Counted from the stretch's first letter, positions 1-9,290 are shown. The stretch is 64,000 nt of DNA from Pseudomonadota bacterium (GCA_026399755.1 JAPLQI010000069.1:1-64000), one strand, 5' to 3'. The notes: generated by a model not told the origin, from the sequence alone. Numbers and translations: made by a program.

Positions 1-1
1 C

Positions 2-613
2 GAATACCGCCCTATTCGTGAACAAGCCAATCTAAATAAGCCCTTTACATTGCGTGTATTTGATAGCGCCAATATTTTTGCTGGCCAAGGCTTAGTGGTG
101 GCTGAAGTGGCACGCTTAATTAGCCTGCAGGCTTCTAATTCAGAAATCACCAAACATATAGAGCAATTAACGCAAACGGCACAAGGCTTTTTAATGCCCG
201 CCGATTTAGGCCAATTACGCCATCAGGCACGGCGTAAAGGCGATAAAAGTGTGGGATTTTTATCCTATGCGCTGGGCAGTGCACTCGATATTAAACCGGT
301 AGTACGCGCCTATCGCGGAGTAACTGCACCGGTTGCTCGTATTCATGGCTTTAATACTGGGGTTGAAAAACTATTCTCGCTGGCCCAAGCCCATCTAGAA
401 CGCGGCCTCTTTGCCCCCACCATTTGCATCAGCTACGGCGGCGACCCGGCCGTCGTCACCGATATGCCTGCTTATCAAAAACTAAAGCAGGCCTGCAAAA
501 ATAATGATGTGCAATTATTGCTTTGCGAAATGAGCACCACAGCAGGGGTGAATATCGGCTCAGGCGGAATGGCCATTGCCTTTGCATCGGAGATTGAGGC
601 GGAGTTGGATTAG
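2..613 (+). CDS. DegV family fatty-acid-binding protein (3' part, start outside window)
   Basis: The reading frame is open from base 2, so the true start lies upstream and only about 203 C-terminal residues are visible. The segment VFDSANIFAGQGLVV matches the DegV region that follows the ligand-binding Ser/Thr loop, and the C-terminal part (CISYGGDP, then LCEMSTTAGVNIGSGGMAI) matches the second DegV lobe and its terminal GPG-like turn. DegV proteins are cytosolic and bind a fatty acid in a cleft; in Gram-positives they feed fatty acids to FakA, but in betaproteobacteria the role is less clear. It ends in TAG and is followed by a gene-poor repeat region. Family call firm; substrate unknown. 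Confidence 0.85.
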   Translation, partial: EYRPIREQANLNKPFTLRVFDSANIFAGQGLVVAEVARLISLQASNSEITKHIEQLTQTAQGFLMPADLGQLRHQARRKGDKSVGFLSYALGSALDIKPVVRAYRGVTAPVARIHGFNTGVEKLFSLAQAHLERGLFAPTICISYGGDPAVVTDMPAYQKLKQACKNNDVQLLLCEMSTTAGVNIGSGGMAIAFASEIEAELD

Positions 614-703
614 GCAGAGAGGAGGAGAAGGTGAGTAAAGCCTCAGCCCTAGTAACTTAGCCATTTGTCATTACTCTACTGCTCACCACAAATATTGAAT
701 CAT

Positions 704-766
704 CGTAGGGCGAGTGCAATCCGACGTTTTTCGTGTTTCATCGCAAAGCTCGGCGGGTTTCACTCC
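704..766. repeat. Imperfect copy of the GTAGGGCG dispersed palindrome
   Basis: The left arm begins GTAGGGCGAGTGCAAYCCG and the right arm reads CGGCGGGTTTCACTCC. This is the same arm pair seen at 27349-27421, 32936-33005 and, diverged, at 19294-19414. Here the arms are degraded and the element runs directly into the longer repeat that starts at 771. No gene overlaps it. Confidence 0.6.
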
Positions 767-770
767 AGAT

Positions 771-907
771 ACGCTAACCAATTTGCTTTTGCCTTAGCAA
801 GCAATAAAAAAACATAATGACCAAGCATTCTGCACGGGGCTTAAACCTCCCCTTGAAGCACGCCGAAGCGAGGAACAAGCGGGGCGGGGTTTCGGCCAGG
901 GAGCGAG
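771..907. repeat. Long dispersed repeat, copy 1 of 2
   Basis: About 135 bases starting GCTAACCAATTTGCTTTTGC and running through AACATAATGACC, ACGCCGAAGCGAGGAACAAG and GGGGTTTCGG recur almost unchanged, in the same orientation, at the right end of the window (63852-64000). In both places the element lies beside a GGCGGGTTTCAC palindrome arm. The 614-1131 gap holds nothing else that I can recognise. A GC-rich minus-strand ORF at 841-1053 lies inside and beyond it and looks like translated repeat, not a gene. Confidence 0.75.
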
Positions 908-1131
908 GAACGAGCTGATCCCGCCCGCCGCCGACTCGATTGTCCGCAGCTGAGGGGCTTTCGTGCTGGTCGGGGCGGCCTTCTTTGCTTCCTTTCTTGG
1001 CCGTTCAAGAAAGGGAGTCCCCGCGGGGATGCCGCACCTGAAATTTCACCCACCCGACGAAAAACTTTGCCTTAAGTTGAAAGGATTGACTACAAGCTAG
1101 CTTAGGAAAAAATACCAGCTCGCCCTCCTAT

Positions 1132-1392
1132 TTACTTCCGCTCAAAATACAATTTCATTACCAAGACCGCCCCAGCCAGCGCTAGCGTAATGGCATTGGC
1201 AATAATCCGCGGTAGCTCTTTGGTAAACACGCCATACACCAACCAGAGCAGCACCCCCGTTACAAATACCAGATACATACCCAGTGAAATATCTTTTGCA
1301 GAGCGCGTTGACCACACTTGCCAGACTTGCGGAATAAATGCCGCCGTGGTGCATGCGCCAGCGGCAAAGCCCAATAAATTCAGGGTGTTCAT
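1132..1392 (-). CDS. SemiSWEET-type small sugar transporter
   Basis: 86 residues forming three hydrophobic helices, with the PQ-loop motif FIPQVWQVW near residues 19-27 and a second helix containing GVLLWLVYG. That is the size and topology of a bacterial SemiSWEET (MtN3/saliva half-transporter), which dimerises in the inner membrane to make a facilitative sugar channel. Its ATG overlaps the stop codon of the upstream HAD phosphatase gene by four bases (ATGA), so the two are translationally coupled. The pairing suggests uptake or release of a sugar whose phosphate is handled by the phosphatase; the actual substrate cannot be read from sequence. Confidence 0.85.
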   Translation of the reverse strand: MNTLNLLGFAAGACTTAAFIPQVWQVWSTRSAKDISLGMYLVFVTGVLLWLVYGVFTKELPRIIANAITLALAGAVLVMKLYFERK

Positions 1393-2042
1393 TTCAGGAG
1401 GCTCAAAAATAAATAGCCATTACCCACTGCCACGGACACATTCCGCCAATCCGGCAACACAGCCAAAACATTCGGATGCAATTTATATGTTCCGCCAATC
1501 TGCACCACTGCACAGCCTGCCGCCAAGGCACTAGCAACGCCTGCGGGCGCATCTTCAAAAGCAATGCAATCGCTAGGTGCAAAATTTAATCGGCTAGCGG
1601 CTAAAAGATAGGCTTGAGGGTCCGGCTTGCCTGCGCTAACGTCTTCGGCACAAACAATATGCGGTGGCACGGGCAGCTTGCAATAGCCCAAGCGATTGCT
1701 CGCTAGCTCCATACCTGCCGAAGTAGCCACCGTCCAGCAAGGCTCAGGCAAGGCGGCAAGCAGCTTGGCGGCTCCGGGGATTTCTGTAATTCCTTCGCAA
1801 TCACCTGCCTCATATTGATCAACCCAGCGCCCTTCTAACACCGCATCCAGATGAGGTGCAGCACTGCGGATCGTGTCTTCTGAACGCACGCCCTGCTGAA
1901 TCGCCATCACCTGATTTAAATCCACACCATGCTCCTGACACCAAGCAGACCAGACCGCTTCTACTTTGCTGGATGAATCAACCAGTGTGCCATCCATATC
2001 AAATAAAAAAGCGCGTGCCATTAAGACCGTGGTATTACTCAT
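1389..2042 (-). CDS. HAD-superfamily (subfamily IA) sugar-phosphate phosphatase
   Basis: 217 residues. Motif I is FDMDGT at residues 14-19 with nucleophile Asp15 and acid/base Asp17. Motif II is VATSAG, motif III is the Lys of AGKPDPQAY, and motif IV is IAFEDAPAGV. The overall layout, with a helical cap between motifs I and II, resembles the sugar-phosphatase branch (E. coli YfbT and glycerol-1-phosphatase relatives). AAAGGAG lies seven bases before the chosen ATG, which supports this start over the internal Met8. First gene of a two-gene operon with the SemiSWEET gene, and divergent from the AraC regulator at 2150. Substrate is inferred only in class. Confidence 0.85.
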   Translation of the reverse strand: MSNTTVLMARAFLFDMDGTLVDSSSKVEAVWSAWCQEHGVDLNQVMAIQQGVRSEDTIRSAAPHLDAVLEGRWVDQYEAGDCEGITEIPGAAKLLAALPEPCWTVATSAGMELASNRLGYCKLPVPPHIVCAEDVSAGKPDPQAYLLAASRLNFAPSDCIAFEDAPAGVASALAAGCAVVQIGGTYKLHPNVLAVLPDWRNVSVAVGNGYLFLSLLK

Positions 2043-2149
2043 GCAAATCTCCTTTGAATGCGCAAATTCTGCACGATATTTTTTGCTTAAAGTTCCAGAG
2101 CTAGATCTATTTCTTCTACAATCAGCTCATTCCTTATCAGAGCAGCAAG

Positions 2150-3001
2150 ATGTTAATCAGAGAATGGGTGGAAAATACCCAAGGGCAAGGCTGGCAGTAT
2201 CATTACACCAAAGACCAGATGTGCCCATTTCAGTGGCATTACCACCCAGAGTACGAACTTACCTTCACCCAACACACCCACGGCACACGCTATATCGGCA
2301 GCGATGCCAGCCCGTTTACCGAGCTAGACTTAGCCCTCGTAGCCCCCAACCAAGCACATACTTGGCTTTCAGCAGCAGAAGGCGCTCCAAAAGAAGTGCA
2401 AGTGGCTTACTTTACGCTGGGCTGGTTACAAACTTTAGCCAAGCAAGGCGCGCCAGAGCTATTACCGCTATGTCTATGGCTAGGGAAAATCCGCATGGGG
2501 GTGATTTTTGGCCCAGCCATCTGCGCCGAGCTTGCACCGCGCTTTGCCCAACTGCATGAGCTGCGCGGCTTAGCTCGGCTGGCTTGCCTGCTAGAGATCT
2601 TGTCCCGCTTACAACAAGACCCAGAGCAGCGGCTTTTACAAGGCGAGCCTCATAGTGGGGAGCAAGACCGGCGTTTAAATGCCGCACTTGGCTATTTACA
2701 AGCTCATTTTGCCCAGCAAGTCACGCTGAATGATTTAGCCATTGCCGCCAAAGCCAGCACCGCCACCATCAAGCGCCTATTTGCTGAGCAAATGAAAACC
2801 AGCTTTAGCGCCCTGCTGGCCCAAATACGCATCAGCCACGCCTGCCAACTTTTACTCACCAGCGAGCAATCTATTCCTGCTTTAGCGCAAAACAGTGGCT
2901 TTCCCAGCCTTAGTCAGTTTTATCGTAAATTTACCGAGCTAAAAGGCAGCTCGCCCGCCAGCTACCGTAAACAATACCGCCTGCCAAAGACGCACGCTTA
3001 A
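2150..3001 (+). CDS. AraC/XylS family transcriptional regulator with N-terminal cupin
   Basis: 283 residues. The N-terminus carries a cupin-like sensory half (CPFQWHYHPEYEL near residues 25-37, with the His-x-His-x3-Glu pattern). The last roughly 100 residues are a double helix-turn-helix: LNDLAIAAKASTATIKRLF, then PALAQNSGFPSLSQFYRKF. The second helix pair with GF-x-S-x-SQFYRKF is the diagnostic AraC signature. It is divergent from the HAD/SemiSWEET operon across 107 bases, so it is the obvious candidate controller of that operon, probably responding to a sugar or metabolite. That regulatory link is inference from position. Confidence 0.9.
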   Translation: MLIREWVENTQGQGWQYHYTKDQMCPFQWHYHPEYELTFTQHTHGTRYIGSDASPFTELDLALVAPNQAHTWLSAAEGAPKEVQVAYFTLGWLQTLAKQGAPELLPLCLWLGKIRMGVIFGPAICAELAPRFAQLHELRGLARLACLLEILSRLQQDPEQRLLQGEPHSGEQDRRLNAALGYLQAHFAQQVTLNDLAIAAKASTATIKRLFAEQMKTSFSALLAQIRISHACQLLLTSEQSIPALAQNSGFPSLSQFYRKFTELKGSSPASYRKQYRLPKTHA

Positions 3002-3069
3002 CTTGCAAAAAACTATCGCGGCACTTACATTCCTAGCTAAGCTCAATCACCCCATTAAAAAGAAGCCCC

Positions 3070-3981
3070 ATGCCTGCATCGTTAGACGGCCAATTAGTTA
3101 TCGCTATTTCATCCCGCGCCCTCTTTGATTTTGAAGCCGAAAATCAAATCTTTGATAAGGCCGACGATCTGCCCTATATGGCCTTGCAGCTGGAGAAAAT
3201 CGACGAGCCTGCCGCGCCGGGCATGGCCTATTCGCTGGTCAAAAAGCTACTGGCCTTTAATAGCCCAGAGCATCAGCGAGTAGAAGTGGTGATTCTTTCG
3301 CGTAATGATCCGGTCAGTGGATTACGCGTATTTAAATCTTGCTATACCCACGGCCTGCCGCTGCTGCGTGGCGTATTTACCCGCGGGCGGCCAGCTTGGT
3401 CTTTTTTAGAGCCCTTGCAGGCCAATCTATTTTTGTCTGCCGACGAGGCCGATGTGCGCGATGCACTGGCAGCCGATTTTGCTGCGGCACGGGTGTACCC
3501 AAAGTCGGCCAGCACCGAGCAACATCCCGATGAAATTCGCATCGCCTTTGACGGCGATGCCGTACTGTTTTCAGATGAAGCCGAACGCGTTTACCAGCAA
3601 GATGGCCTGCTCGCTTTTCAGGCACACGAAAGCGCTAAAGTGCAGCAGCCATTACCACCCGGCCCATTCAAATCGTTTTTGCAAGCCTTGCACCGCCTGC
3701 AGCAAGATGCAGGCGACGCCCCGATGAAAATCCGCACCGCCCTTGTAACGGCACGCAGCGCACCCGCGCATGAGCGAGCGATTCGCACCCTGATGAGCTG
3801 GAATATTCAAATCGACGAGGCTTACTTTTTAGGCGGCTTAGAAAAAGGCCCTTTCTTAAAAGTATTCGCACCCGATTTATTTTTTGATGACCAAACCGGC
3901 CACTGTGATTCCGCCGCCAGCGTTGCGCCAACAGCCCATGTGGCTGCGGGGATTTCCAACTACAGGCCAGTTGCAAACTAA
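3070..3981 (+). CDS. 5'-nucleotidase, cytosolic NT5C1-like family
   Basis: 303 residues matching the 5'-nucleotidase family PF06189, related to animal cytosolic 5'-nucleotidase I, which dephosphorylates nucleoside monophosphates. Visible family blocks are AISSRALFDFEAEN near the N-terminus, ILSRNDPVSGLRVFKS, the FTRGRP segment, IRIAFDGDAVLFSDEAE (HAD-like motif with paired Asp) near residue 160, and FLGGLEKGPFL followed by FFDDQTGH near residue 280. Length is normal. AGAAG precedes the ATG. It stands alone between the AraC regulator and the GIN-domain gene, with no obvious operon partner. Confidence 0.85.
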   Translation: MPASLDGQLVIAISSRALFDFEAENQIFDKADDLPYMALQLEKIDEPAAPGMAYSLVKKLLAFNSPEHQRVEVVILSRNDPVSGLRVFKSCYTHGLPLLRGVFTRGRPAWSFLEPLQANLFLSADEADVRDALAADFAAARVYPKSASTEQHPDEIRIAFDGDAVLFSDEAERVYQQDGLLAFQAHESAKVQQPLPPGPFKSFLQALHRLQQDAGDAPMKIRTALVTARSAPAHERAIRTLMSWNIQIDEAYFLGGLEKGPFLKVFAPDLFFDDQTGHCDSAASVAPTAHVAAGISNYRPVAN

Positions 3982-4111
3982 GCCGCTAAAACTGCAATCT
4001 ATGCCACGCTTTACGCAGCGTATCGCATCAATACAGCGCCTCACTTACACGCATGGCATAATTACCAACAATTAAACCGAATTAACCATGCAAACAACGT
4101 AAGGAATAAAA

Positions 4112-4909
4112 ATGAACCGCCTCAGCCGCCTAATTTTTCTAGTCCTATGTATTTTTCAATTTAATAATGCTCATGCGTTTTCCTTATTTAGTAAAACCAT
4201 ACAGGGCTCAGGAAAAATAGAAAAACAAACACGAGTAGTTAGCGCTTTTAATGCAATAAGCAGTGAAACCACAGGCCGAGTAGAAATTATTCAAGGAAAC
4301 ATCGAAAGCGTGAGCATTGAAAGTGACGATAATATTATTCCAGTCATTGAAACCATCGTCGAAAATGGCACACTTAAAATTCGCCATAAAAAATTTGATT
4401 TAGAAACTAAAACACTCAATATTATTGTTCACGTAAAAAATATTAATAGCCTTAATTTAAGCGGATCTGGCACGATCGCTGCACCTATATTAAGTGCAAA
4501 AAAATTCAGTATTAATGTGGGCGGCTCAGGAAAAATACAGCTAGATAAACTAGATACTACAGATTTAAGCGTAAATTTAGGCGGGTCTGGCGGAGTAACG
4601 ATTCAATCATTAAAAAATGAGGAGTTAGATGTCTCTTTGGGGGGCAGTGGCTCATTTAAAGCAGCAGGCAATAGCAATAAGCTATCTATCTCTATTGGCG
4701 GATCGGGCCGAATTGATACAGCACAATTAAAAGCCAAAGAAGTAAGCCTTAGCGTAGCGGGATCGGGGCAAATTATTGTGGCCGCCCAGAATAAACTAAG
4801 CGCTAGCGTGGCTGGCTCGGGCAATATTCAATATTACGGCGACCCACAAACCCATTTATCGATGATGGGCTCGGGCACATTAAAGCGAATTGGCGCGTTT
4901 CCAATCTAA
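4112..4909 (+). CDS. Secreted GIN-domain (DUF2807) protein
   Basis: 265 residues with a clear signal peptide (basic start, hydrophobic core, AHA cleavage region near residue 23). The rest is a DUF2807 'head GIN' domain: short strands punctuated by eight GSG turns (LSGSGTI, VGGSGKI, LGGSGGV, LGGSGSF, IGGSGRI, VAGSGQI, VAGSGNI, MMGSGTL) spaced roughly 16-25 residues apart, which predicts a regular beta-helix or beta-roll. The family is often labelled a putative autotransporter adhesin, but there is no translocator domain here, so it is more likely a soluble or surface-associated periplasmic protein. AAGGA lies before the ATG. Function unknown. Confidence 0.85.
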   Translation: MNRLSRLIFLVLCIFQFNNAHAFSLFSKTIQGSGKIEKQTRVVSAFNAISSETTGRVEIIQGNIESVSIESDDNIIPVIETIVENGTLKIRHKKFDLETKTLNIIVHVKNINSLNLSGSGTIAAPILSAKKFSINVGGSGKIQLDKLDTTDLSVNLGGSGGVTIQSLKNEELDVSLGGSGSFKAAGNSNKLSISIGGSGRIDTAQLKAKEVSLSVAGSGQIIVAAQNKLSASVAGSGNIQYYGDPQTHLSMMGSGTLKRIGAFPI

Positions 4910-4924
4910 ACGATCAATAAAACA

Positions 4925-4956
4925 GGCATCGCCCCTGATCAATAAGCGGCGATGCC
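4925..4956. terminator. Convergent terminator hairpin
   Basis: Nine-base perfect stem GGCATCGCC / GGCGATGCC with a 14-base loop, lying between the convergent GIN-domain and chemoreceptor genes. The U-tract is weak on both strands, so efficiency is uncertain. Confidence 0.55.
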
Positions 4957-4961
4957 CATTA

Positions 4962-6845
4962 TCACACTTTAAACCGATCCAATAATTGATCCTGATTACT
5001 GACCTGATCCACCATCACAGTACATTGCTTCACTTGGCTATCCGCACCATCTGCAACTTGATGACTAATATCTCGAATATTGGTGGTATTACGATTAATC
5101 ACTTCCGTAGTTGCACTTTGCTCGCCAGCGGCAATAGAAATTTGTAAATTCATTTGATTAATTCGGGTAATCCCCTCACTAATTCTGCCCAGCATTTCAT
5201 TGGCGGCACCTGCCTCGGTCGCCGTAATACTGGCGGTATGACTACTTTGTTGTATTCTTTCCTCTGCCTGCTTCACGCCACTCCTTAGCTGATCAATCAT
5301 ATCGCGAATCTCCCTTGTGGATTGCTGAGTCAGCGAGGCTAATTTACGCACTTCATCGGCCACCACCGCAAATCCCCGCCCTGCTTCTCCTGCTCTGGCA
5401 GCTTCAATTGCGGCATTCAGTGCAAGTAAATTAGTCTGATCCGCAATACTGGTAATCACCGATAAAATAGATTCAATATTTTGACTTAATTTGGCTAATT
5501 CATTAATAGCTTGGCTGGTATCGCTCATTTCATTCGCCAATTGCTGAATCGCCTCGGTGGAGCGAGACACCAAAGCCACGCCACTTTGCGTTTCTTCATT
5601 CGCTGTTACAGCAGCCTGTGCTGCGGCCTGTGCATTGCCCGCCACTTCTTCCGCTTTGGCCGACATATCTTGCATCGATACCGCCAGCTGATCCAATTCT
5701 TGTAATTGCATTTGTAAGCGGCCAGAAGCTTGATTAGCCGCATCCGAAGTAAAGACCGTACTTTCCCTGACCAGAACCGAACTATTTTTTACCTCGCTAA
5801 TTAAGGTCTGCAAGGTTTGTAAAAAGTAATTAAATTCTTGTGAAACATGGGCAATTTCATCATTACCCAAAATAGGTAAGCGGCTGGTTAAATCGCCTTC
5901 TCCACGATTAATTTCATGCAAGGATTGGTTTAAACGATCCAATGGTTTAAGTAATTTGCTCATTAAAACACCAAGAACCAACATACTAATCAGCACGCCA
6001 ACAATTGTGCCTATTGCAGAGCGCCAGCTTAAAGCATTAGTTTCTGCCATCAAAACGTCTTCATCCAGCACCACGCCGATATACCAATCCATTCCTTTTA
6101 AATTGGTGAGTGGCGTAAATGAAACCAAGAGCTTCTTACCGCCTCCCTTTACATTTTGCAGCGCTTTTTCTAAAGTAGGGCTAGTGCCATCAAATAAATC
6201 ACTATAACTTTTACCATTAAAATCAGCCTTGGGATGAGAAATGATTTTCCCAGATTTGCTCAGCAAAAAAGCATAGCCGGCATGATTAAAATCCAGCGTA
6301 TTTACCGCTTCAGATACGGACTTAAGACTTAAATCACCGCCAAAAGCACCTTTAAATTGCCCCTTATCAGAGAGCCTAGCCACCACAGAAATCAAAATCT
6401 CCCCCGTGCCCGCATCGGCATAGGGCTCGGTTAGCACCGCCCTTGATGCGGCTTTAGCAACAGGATACCAAGGGCGTTTACGCGCATCCCAATTAGGTGG
6501 ATTCCAAGACAAATCATTGGTAATCCGCTTACCTTCATTTTCTTCTAGGCCGCCAAATATCAATAAAAACTGCTCTTTTAATATGGGCAGGGTAAAAGTA
6601 TGATCAATTTGCTCATTGCTATATTTGCTATCAATATCCTGCGCCATTAAATCAATCAGCTGTAATTTGCCGTTTAACCAATTCTCAATTTGCCTCGCTA
6701 ATACATTGCTCGACTCCACAATCGTCGACTCAGCTTGGCTACGTAAAGTGCCTCGAATCTGACTAATTTGGGTGAATGAAAGCAAGCTGGCCGTGAGTAA
6801 TAACACGAGCGCAGCAGCTAATCCCACTTTATGGCTGATCTTCAT
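4962..6845 (-). CDS. Methyl-accepting chemotaxis protein with dCache sensor
   Basis: 627 residues from the chosen start. TM1 lies near residues 8-28, followed by a long periplasmic sensor of about 260 residues with the dCache features [28 protein letters not shown] and [11 protein letters not shown]2 comes near 300-325, then HAMP, then the cytoplasmic hairpin whose tip contains [19 protein letters not shown]. No CheR-binding pentapeptide at the C-terminus. It transmits a small-molecule signal to CheA/CheW; amino acids are common ligands for such sensors, but the ligand is not readable here. An ATG 93 bases upstream (6938) is in frame, but GGGAG sits ten bases before the ATG at 6845 and the protein then begins directly with TM1. 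Confidence 0.9.
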   Translation of the reverse strand: MKISHKVGLAAALVLLLTASLLSFTQISQIRGTLRSQAESTIVESSNVLARQIENWLNGKLQLIDLMAQDIDSKYSNEQIDHTFTLPILKEQFLLIFGGLEENEGKRITNDLSWNPPNWDARKRPWYPVAKAASRAVLTEPYADAGTGEILISVVARLSDKGQFKGAFGGDLSLKSVSEAVNTLDFNHAGYAFLLSKSGKIISHPKADFNGKSYSDLFDGTSPTLEKALQNVKGGGKKLLVSFTPLTNLKGMDWYIGVVLDEDVLMAETNALSWRSAIGTIVGVLISMLVLGVLMSKLLKPLDRLNQSLHEINRGEGDLTSRLPILGNDEIAHVSQEFNYFLQTLQTLISEVKNSSVLVRESTVFTSDAANQASGRLQMQLQELDQLAVSMQDMSAKAEEVAGNAQAAAQAAVTANEETQSGVALVSRSTEAIQQLANEMSDTSQAINELAKLSQNIESILSVITSIADQTNLLALNAAIEAARAGEAGRGFAVVADEVRKLASLTQQSTREIRDMIDQLRSGVKQAEERIQQSSHTASITATEAGAANEMLGRISEGITRINQMNLQISIAAGEQSATTEVINRNTTNIRDISHQVADGADSQVKQCTVMVDQVSNQDQLLDRFKV

Positions 6846-7070
6846 CGCAATGACACTCCCAAGGGTGGGTACAAAACTAAGCTGTTCGGCAGGCCCAATA
6901 GCTATATTTACTCTAGACTGGCCGCTGTTTAGAGCCACAAATGCAGCTTTTCATTAGCGTATGTTAATTTATTAAAACTACCAGTTGTTTTTAGCTTACA
7001 AACCGCAGTACGGTTATTTTTGTAAGGAATCCTTTCTAGGCTTAATCAGCATTTACACGAATAAGCTAAT

Positions 7071-8009
7071 GTGAAAAAGAATGCTGGCAAGGCGCACTTA
7101 CAAAATCTTAAACAGTTAGAATCTGCTGCTTTGTTTAAGAGGATTAGATTCTTGCCCTATCTCGCCTTTATCACCGTGGTTTGGGCCCTATCGTTTAATC
7201 TGATTGGCGTATTTTTAGCGGGCCATGTAGATAGCGATTTTGCCGTACTCAGCCGCGTTGCGATTGCAACGCTCGTTTTCTTACCCTTTACCCGCTGGGC
7301 AGGCATTAGCACAGTACGCAAATTAGGCACCATGGCCGCAGGCGCACTGCAATTTGGTATTACCTATTTATGCCTTTATCGATCATTCCAATTTCTAAGC
7401 GTGGCAGAAGTACTGCTGTTTACGATTTTCACGCCGATTTATATCACCCTACTCGACGACGTATTACAAAAGCATTTTAATCCCCGCGCCTTAGCTGCTG
7501 CTTTTATCGCGGTATTAGGCTCTTTGGTCATTCGCTACAATCAAATCGATAGCCATGCCTTAAATGGCTTTTTATTATTGCAACTCGCCAATATCACCTT
7601 TGCCGCTGGCCAAGTAGGCTATCGCTATTTAAATAAGTACTATCCAGATCAGCAGCCGCAATCTGCTAGCTTTGGTTATTTTTTCATTGGCGCACTATTA
7701 ATTGCCCTGCCGTCCTTTTTAATTTTTGGCAACGCCAGCAAGCTTCCCCAGCATATAGAGGAATTCGCGGTATTAGCCTTCTTAGGCCTTGCTGCATCGG
7801 CACTTGGCTTTTACTGGTGGAATAAAGGCGCGTGCTTAGTCGACGCAGGCACTTTAGGCGCGATGAATAATATGCATATTCCGGTGGGACTGATGATTAA
7901 TTTAATCTTCTGGCATCAAGCGCAAGATATGCCGCGTTTGATCATTGGCGGGGCGATTATGCTCATGGCACTATTGATTAATAAATCGGCATGGCAAAAG
8001 AAACATTAA
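7071..8009 (+). CDS. EamA/DMT family transporter
   Basis: 312 residues with ten predicted membrane helices arranged as two EamA repeats (first helix FLPYLAFITVVWALSFNLIG near residues 25-44; the second half ends GGAIMLMALLI). Drug/metabolite transporters of this type move amino acids, carboxylates or amines across the inner membrane, mostly as exporters. The start is GTG with no strong Shine-Dalgarno; there is no usable ATG before TM1, so the N-terminal 25 residues are the least certain part. The gene is single, ending at a convergent hairpin shared with the VOC/def genes. Substrate unknown. Confidence 0.85.
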   Translation: MKKNAGKAHLQNLKQLESAALFKRIRFLPYLAFITVVWALSFNLIGVFLAGHVDSDFAVLSRVAIATLVFLPFTRWAGISTVRKLGTMAAGALQFGITYLCLYRSFQFLSVAEVLLFTIFTPIYITLLDDVLQKHFNPRALAAAFIAVLGSLVIRYNQIDSHALNGFLLLQLANITFAAGQVGYRYLNKYYPDQQPQSASFGYFFIGALLIALPSFLIFGNASKLPQHIEEFAVLAFLGLAASALGFYWWNKGACLVDAGTLGAMNNMHIPVGLMINLIFWHQAQDMPRLIIGGAIMLMALLINKSAWQKKH

Positions 8010-8014
8010 TGCTT

Positions 8015-8044
8015 AGGGGTAAAGGAGCGGCCTCTTTTACCCCT
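8015..8044. terminator. Convergent terminator hairpin
   Basis: Perfect nine-base stem AGGGGTAAA / TTTACCCCT between the EamA gene on the plus strand and the VOC-protein gene on the minus strand. Confidence 0.6.
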
Positions 8045-8051
8045 GTTAAAA

Positions 8052-8420
8052 CTACTCAATATTCTGGCCAATTCTCCAGAGCACACCGCTAGGGTCTGTT
8101 ATTGTAAAATCGAGCATTTTCCATGGCTGCGTTTCTATATCAGACAAGTGAATTTGATATTTACTTACCAAATCTTGCGCCGTTAAATGTGCATGCCATG
8201 CCGCCACGTCTTTCACCAATAAATGCATCATAAAATTCTCTGCATGATCTTTTTCATAGAAATCTTGCAGTAAAAAACTATTATTGCCGTAATAAAAATA
8301 CGCAACCCCCACCGTATCAGACGCCAGAGTAAAGCCCATATCCTGATAAAACTGCTTAGATATTGCATAGTTTTTAGCGGGAATAAACGCTTTAATTTCT
8401 GCTATTTCTAAACTATTCAT
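8052..8420 (-). CDS. VOC-superfamily (glyoxalase/bleomycin-resistance fold) protein
   Basis: 122 residues starting MNSLEIAEIKAFIPAKNY, with the beta-alpha-beta-beta-beta units typical of the vicinal-oxygen-chelate fold (YFYYGNNSFLLQDFY in the middle, FTITDPSGVLWRIGQ at the end). Such proteins include dioxygenases, isomerases and antibiotic-binding proteins; the metal-ligand set here is incomplete, so a binding role is as likely as catalysis. The frame stays open 102 bases further up, but that extension would lie inside def, and GGA six bases before the ATG at 8420 supports this start. Sits just downstream of def on the same strand. Confidence 0.8.
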   Translation of the reverse strand: MNSLEIAEIKAFIPAKNYAISKQFYQDMGFTLASDTVGVAYFYYGNNSFLLQDFYEKDHAENFMMHLLVKDVAAWHAHLTAQDLVSKYQIHLSDIETQPWKMLDFTITDPSGVLWRIGQNIE

Positions 8421-8439
8421 CTGTTTTCCTTTATCGTAT

Positions 8440-8964
8440 TTAAGCTGCCAGCTCAGGGAACATCGTGTCGGTATAGCCAAAGCGCCGCAAATCCTTAATC
8501 CGCTGCGGATATAAAATCCCATTTAAATGATCACACTCATGCTGCACTACGCGGGCATGAAAACCGCTGACGCTACGATCAATGATCTGCCCCTCGGCAT
8601 CAAAGCCCTGATAGCGCAGCTGAGTATAGCGTGGCACTTCACCGCGTAAGCCTGGTACGGACAAGCAGCCTTCCCAACCATCGACCACTTCATCGCTCAG
8701 TGGCGTTAATACAGGGTTAATCAGCACCGTCATCGGCACGGCTTCGGCCTCTGGATAGCGATCACTCACATCAAAGCCAAAAATCACCACTTGCAAGCTC
8801 ACACCAATCTGCGGCGCAGCAATCCCTACTCCGCCAGTGGCCTGCATAGTGTCAAATAGGTCGCTAATCAAGCTGTGTAATTCAGGCGTACCAAACGTCT
8901 CGACTGGAGCAGCTTGCTCAAGCAACAGCGGATCGCCCATTTTAATAACAGTGCGTATAGCCAT
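8440..8964 (-). CDS. def: Peptide deformylase
   Basis: 174 residues with all three deformylase motifs in order: [10 protein letters not shown] (motif 1, near residue 48), EGCLSVPG (motif 2, carrying the metal-binding Cys) and QHECDHLNG (motif 3, with both metal-binding His and the catalytic Glu). It removes the formyl group from the N-terminal methionine of new proteins in the cytosol, using a metal, usually Fe2+. Often def sits with fmt; here fmt is not adjacent, and many bacteria carry a second stand-alone def, so this could be a paralogue. Downstream of the tRNA-Thr cluster, separated from it by a terminator. Confidence 0.95.
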   Translation of the reverse strand: MAIRTVIKMGDPLLLEQAAPVETFGTPELHSLISDLFDTMQATGGVGIAAPQIGVSLQVVIFGFDVSDRYPEAEAVPMTVLINPVLTPLSDEVVDGWEGCLSVPGLRGEVPRYTQLRYQGFDAEGQIIDRSVSGFHARVVQHECDHLNGILYPQRIKDLRRFGYTDTMFPELAA

Positions 8965-9050
8965 TTTTCTTCACTTATTTAATTAACTCAAGATGGATCG
9001 ATTCTATCCCGAGCAGGGCGACTCTCCAAACTTTCGCGAAGCGTAAATGC

Positions 9051-9082
9051 AAAAAGGCCTCAGCATAAGCTGAGGCCTTTTT
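9051..9082 (-). terminator. Rho-independent terminator after the tRNA-Thr cluster
   Basis: AAAAAGGCCTCAGC, short loop, GCTGAGGCCTTTTT: a strong GC-rich stem with U-tracts in both directions. It lies just past the 3' end of the last tRNA gene on the minus strand and should end that transcript. Confidence 0.85.
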
Positions 9083-9090
9083 GTTAATAC

Positions 9091-9166
9091 TGGTGCCGAC
9101 GGCAGGAATCGAACTCGCGACCCCCTGATTACAAGTCAGGTGCTCTACCAACTGAGCTACATCGGC
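9091..9166 (-). tRNA. tRNA-Thr (anticodon TGT), copy 3 in transcript order
   Basis: 76 bases including encoded CCA. Acceptor GCCGATG pairs with CGTCGGC, the anticodon loop CTTGTAA gives TGT (reads ACA), and the T-loop is TTCGATT. Identical to the two copies upstream of it. The one A-C mismatch in the T-stem is also present, as I recall it, in the E. coli counterpart. Confidence 0.97.
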
Positions 9167-9214
9167 ATAAACTTTACAACACCTAAAGAAGCTTAGGTTT
9201 TACTACTATAGTAC

Positions 9215-9290
9215 TGGTGCCGACGGCAGGAATCGAACTCGCGACCCCCTGATTACAAGTCAGGTGCTCTACCAACTGAGCTACATCGGC
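9215..9290 (-). tRNA. tRNA-Thr (anticodon TGT), copy 2
   Basis: Same 76-base sequence as its neighbours, with encoded CCA. Separated from copy 3 by 48 bases and from copy 1 by 60 bases; the spacers are unrelated to each other. Confidence 0.97.

Noticed and set aside
841-1053. Minus-strand ORF of 70 codons, Arg/Pro-rich
   Set aside because: It lies in and next to the long dispersed repeat, has repeat-like composition and no family; it is translated repeat DNA.
8421-8522. Longer start for the VOC protein
   Set aside because: The extension reads through the end of def in another frame; a good ATG with ribosome site exists at 8420.
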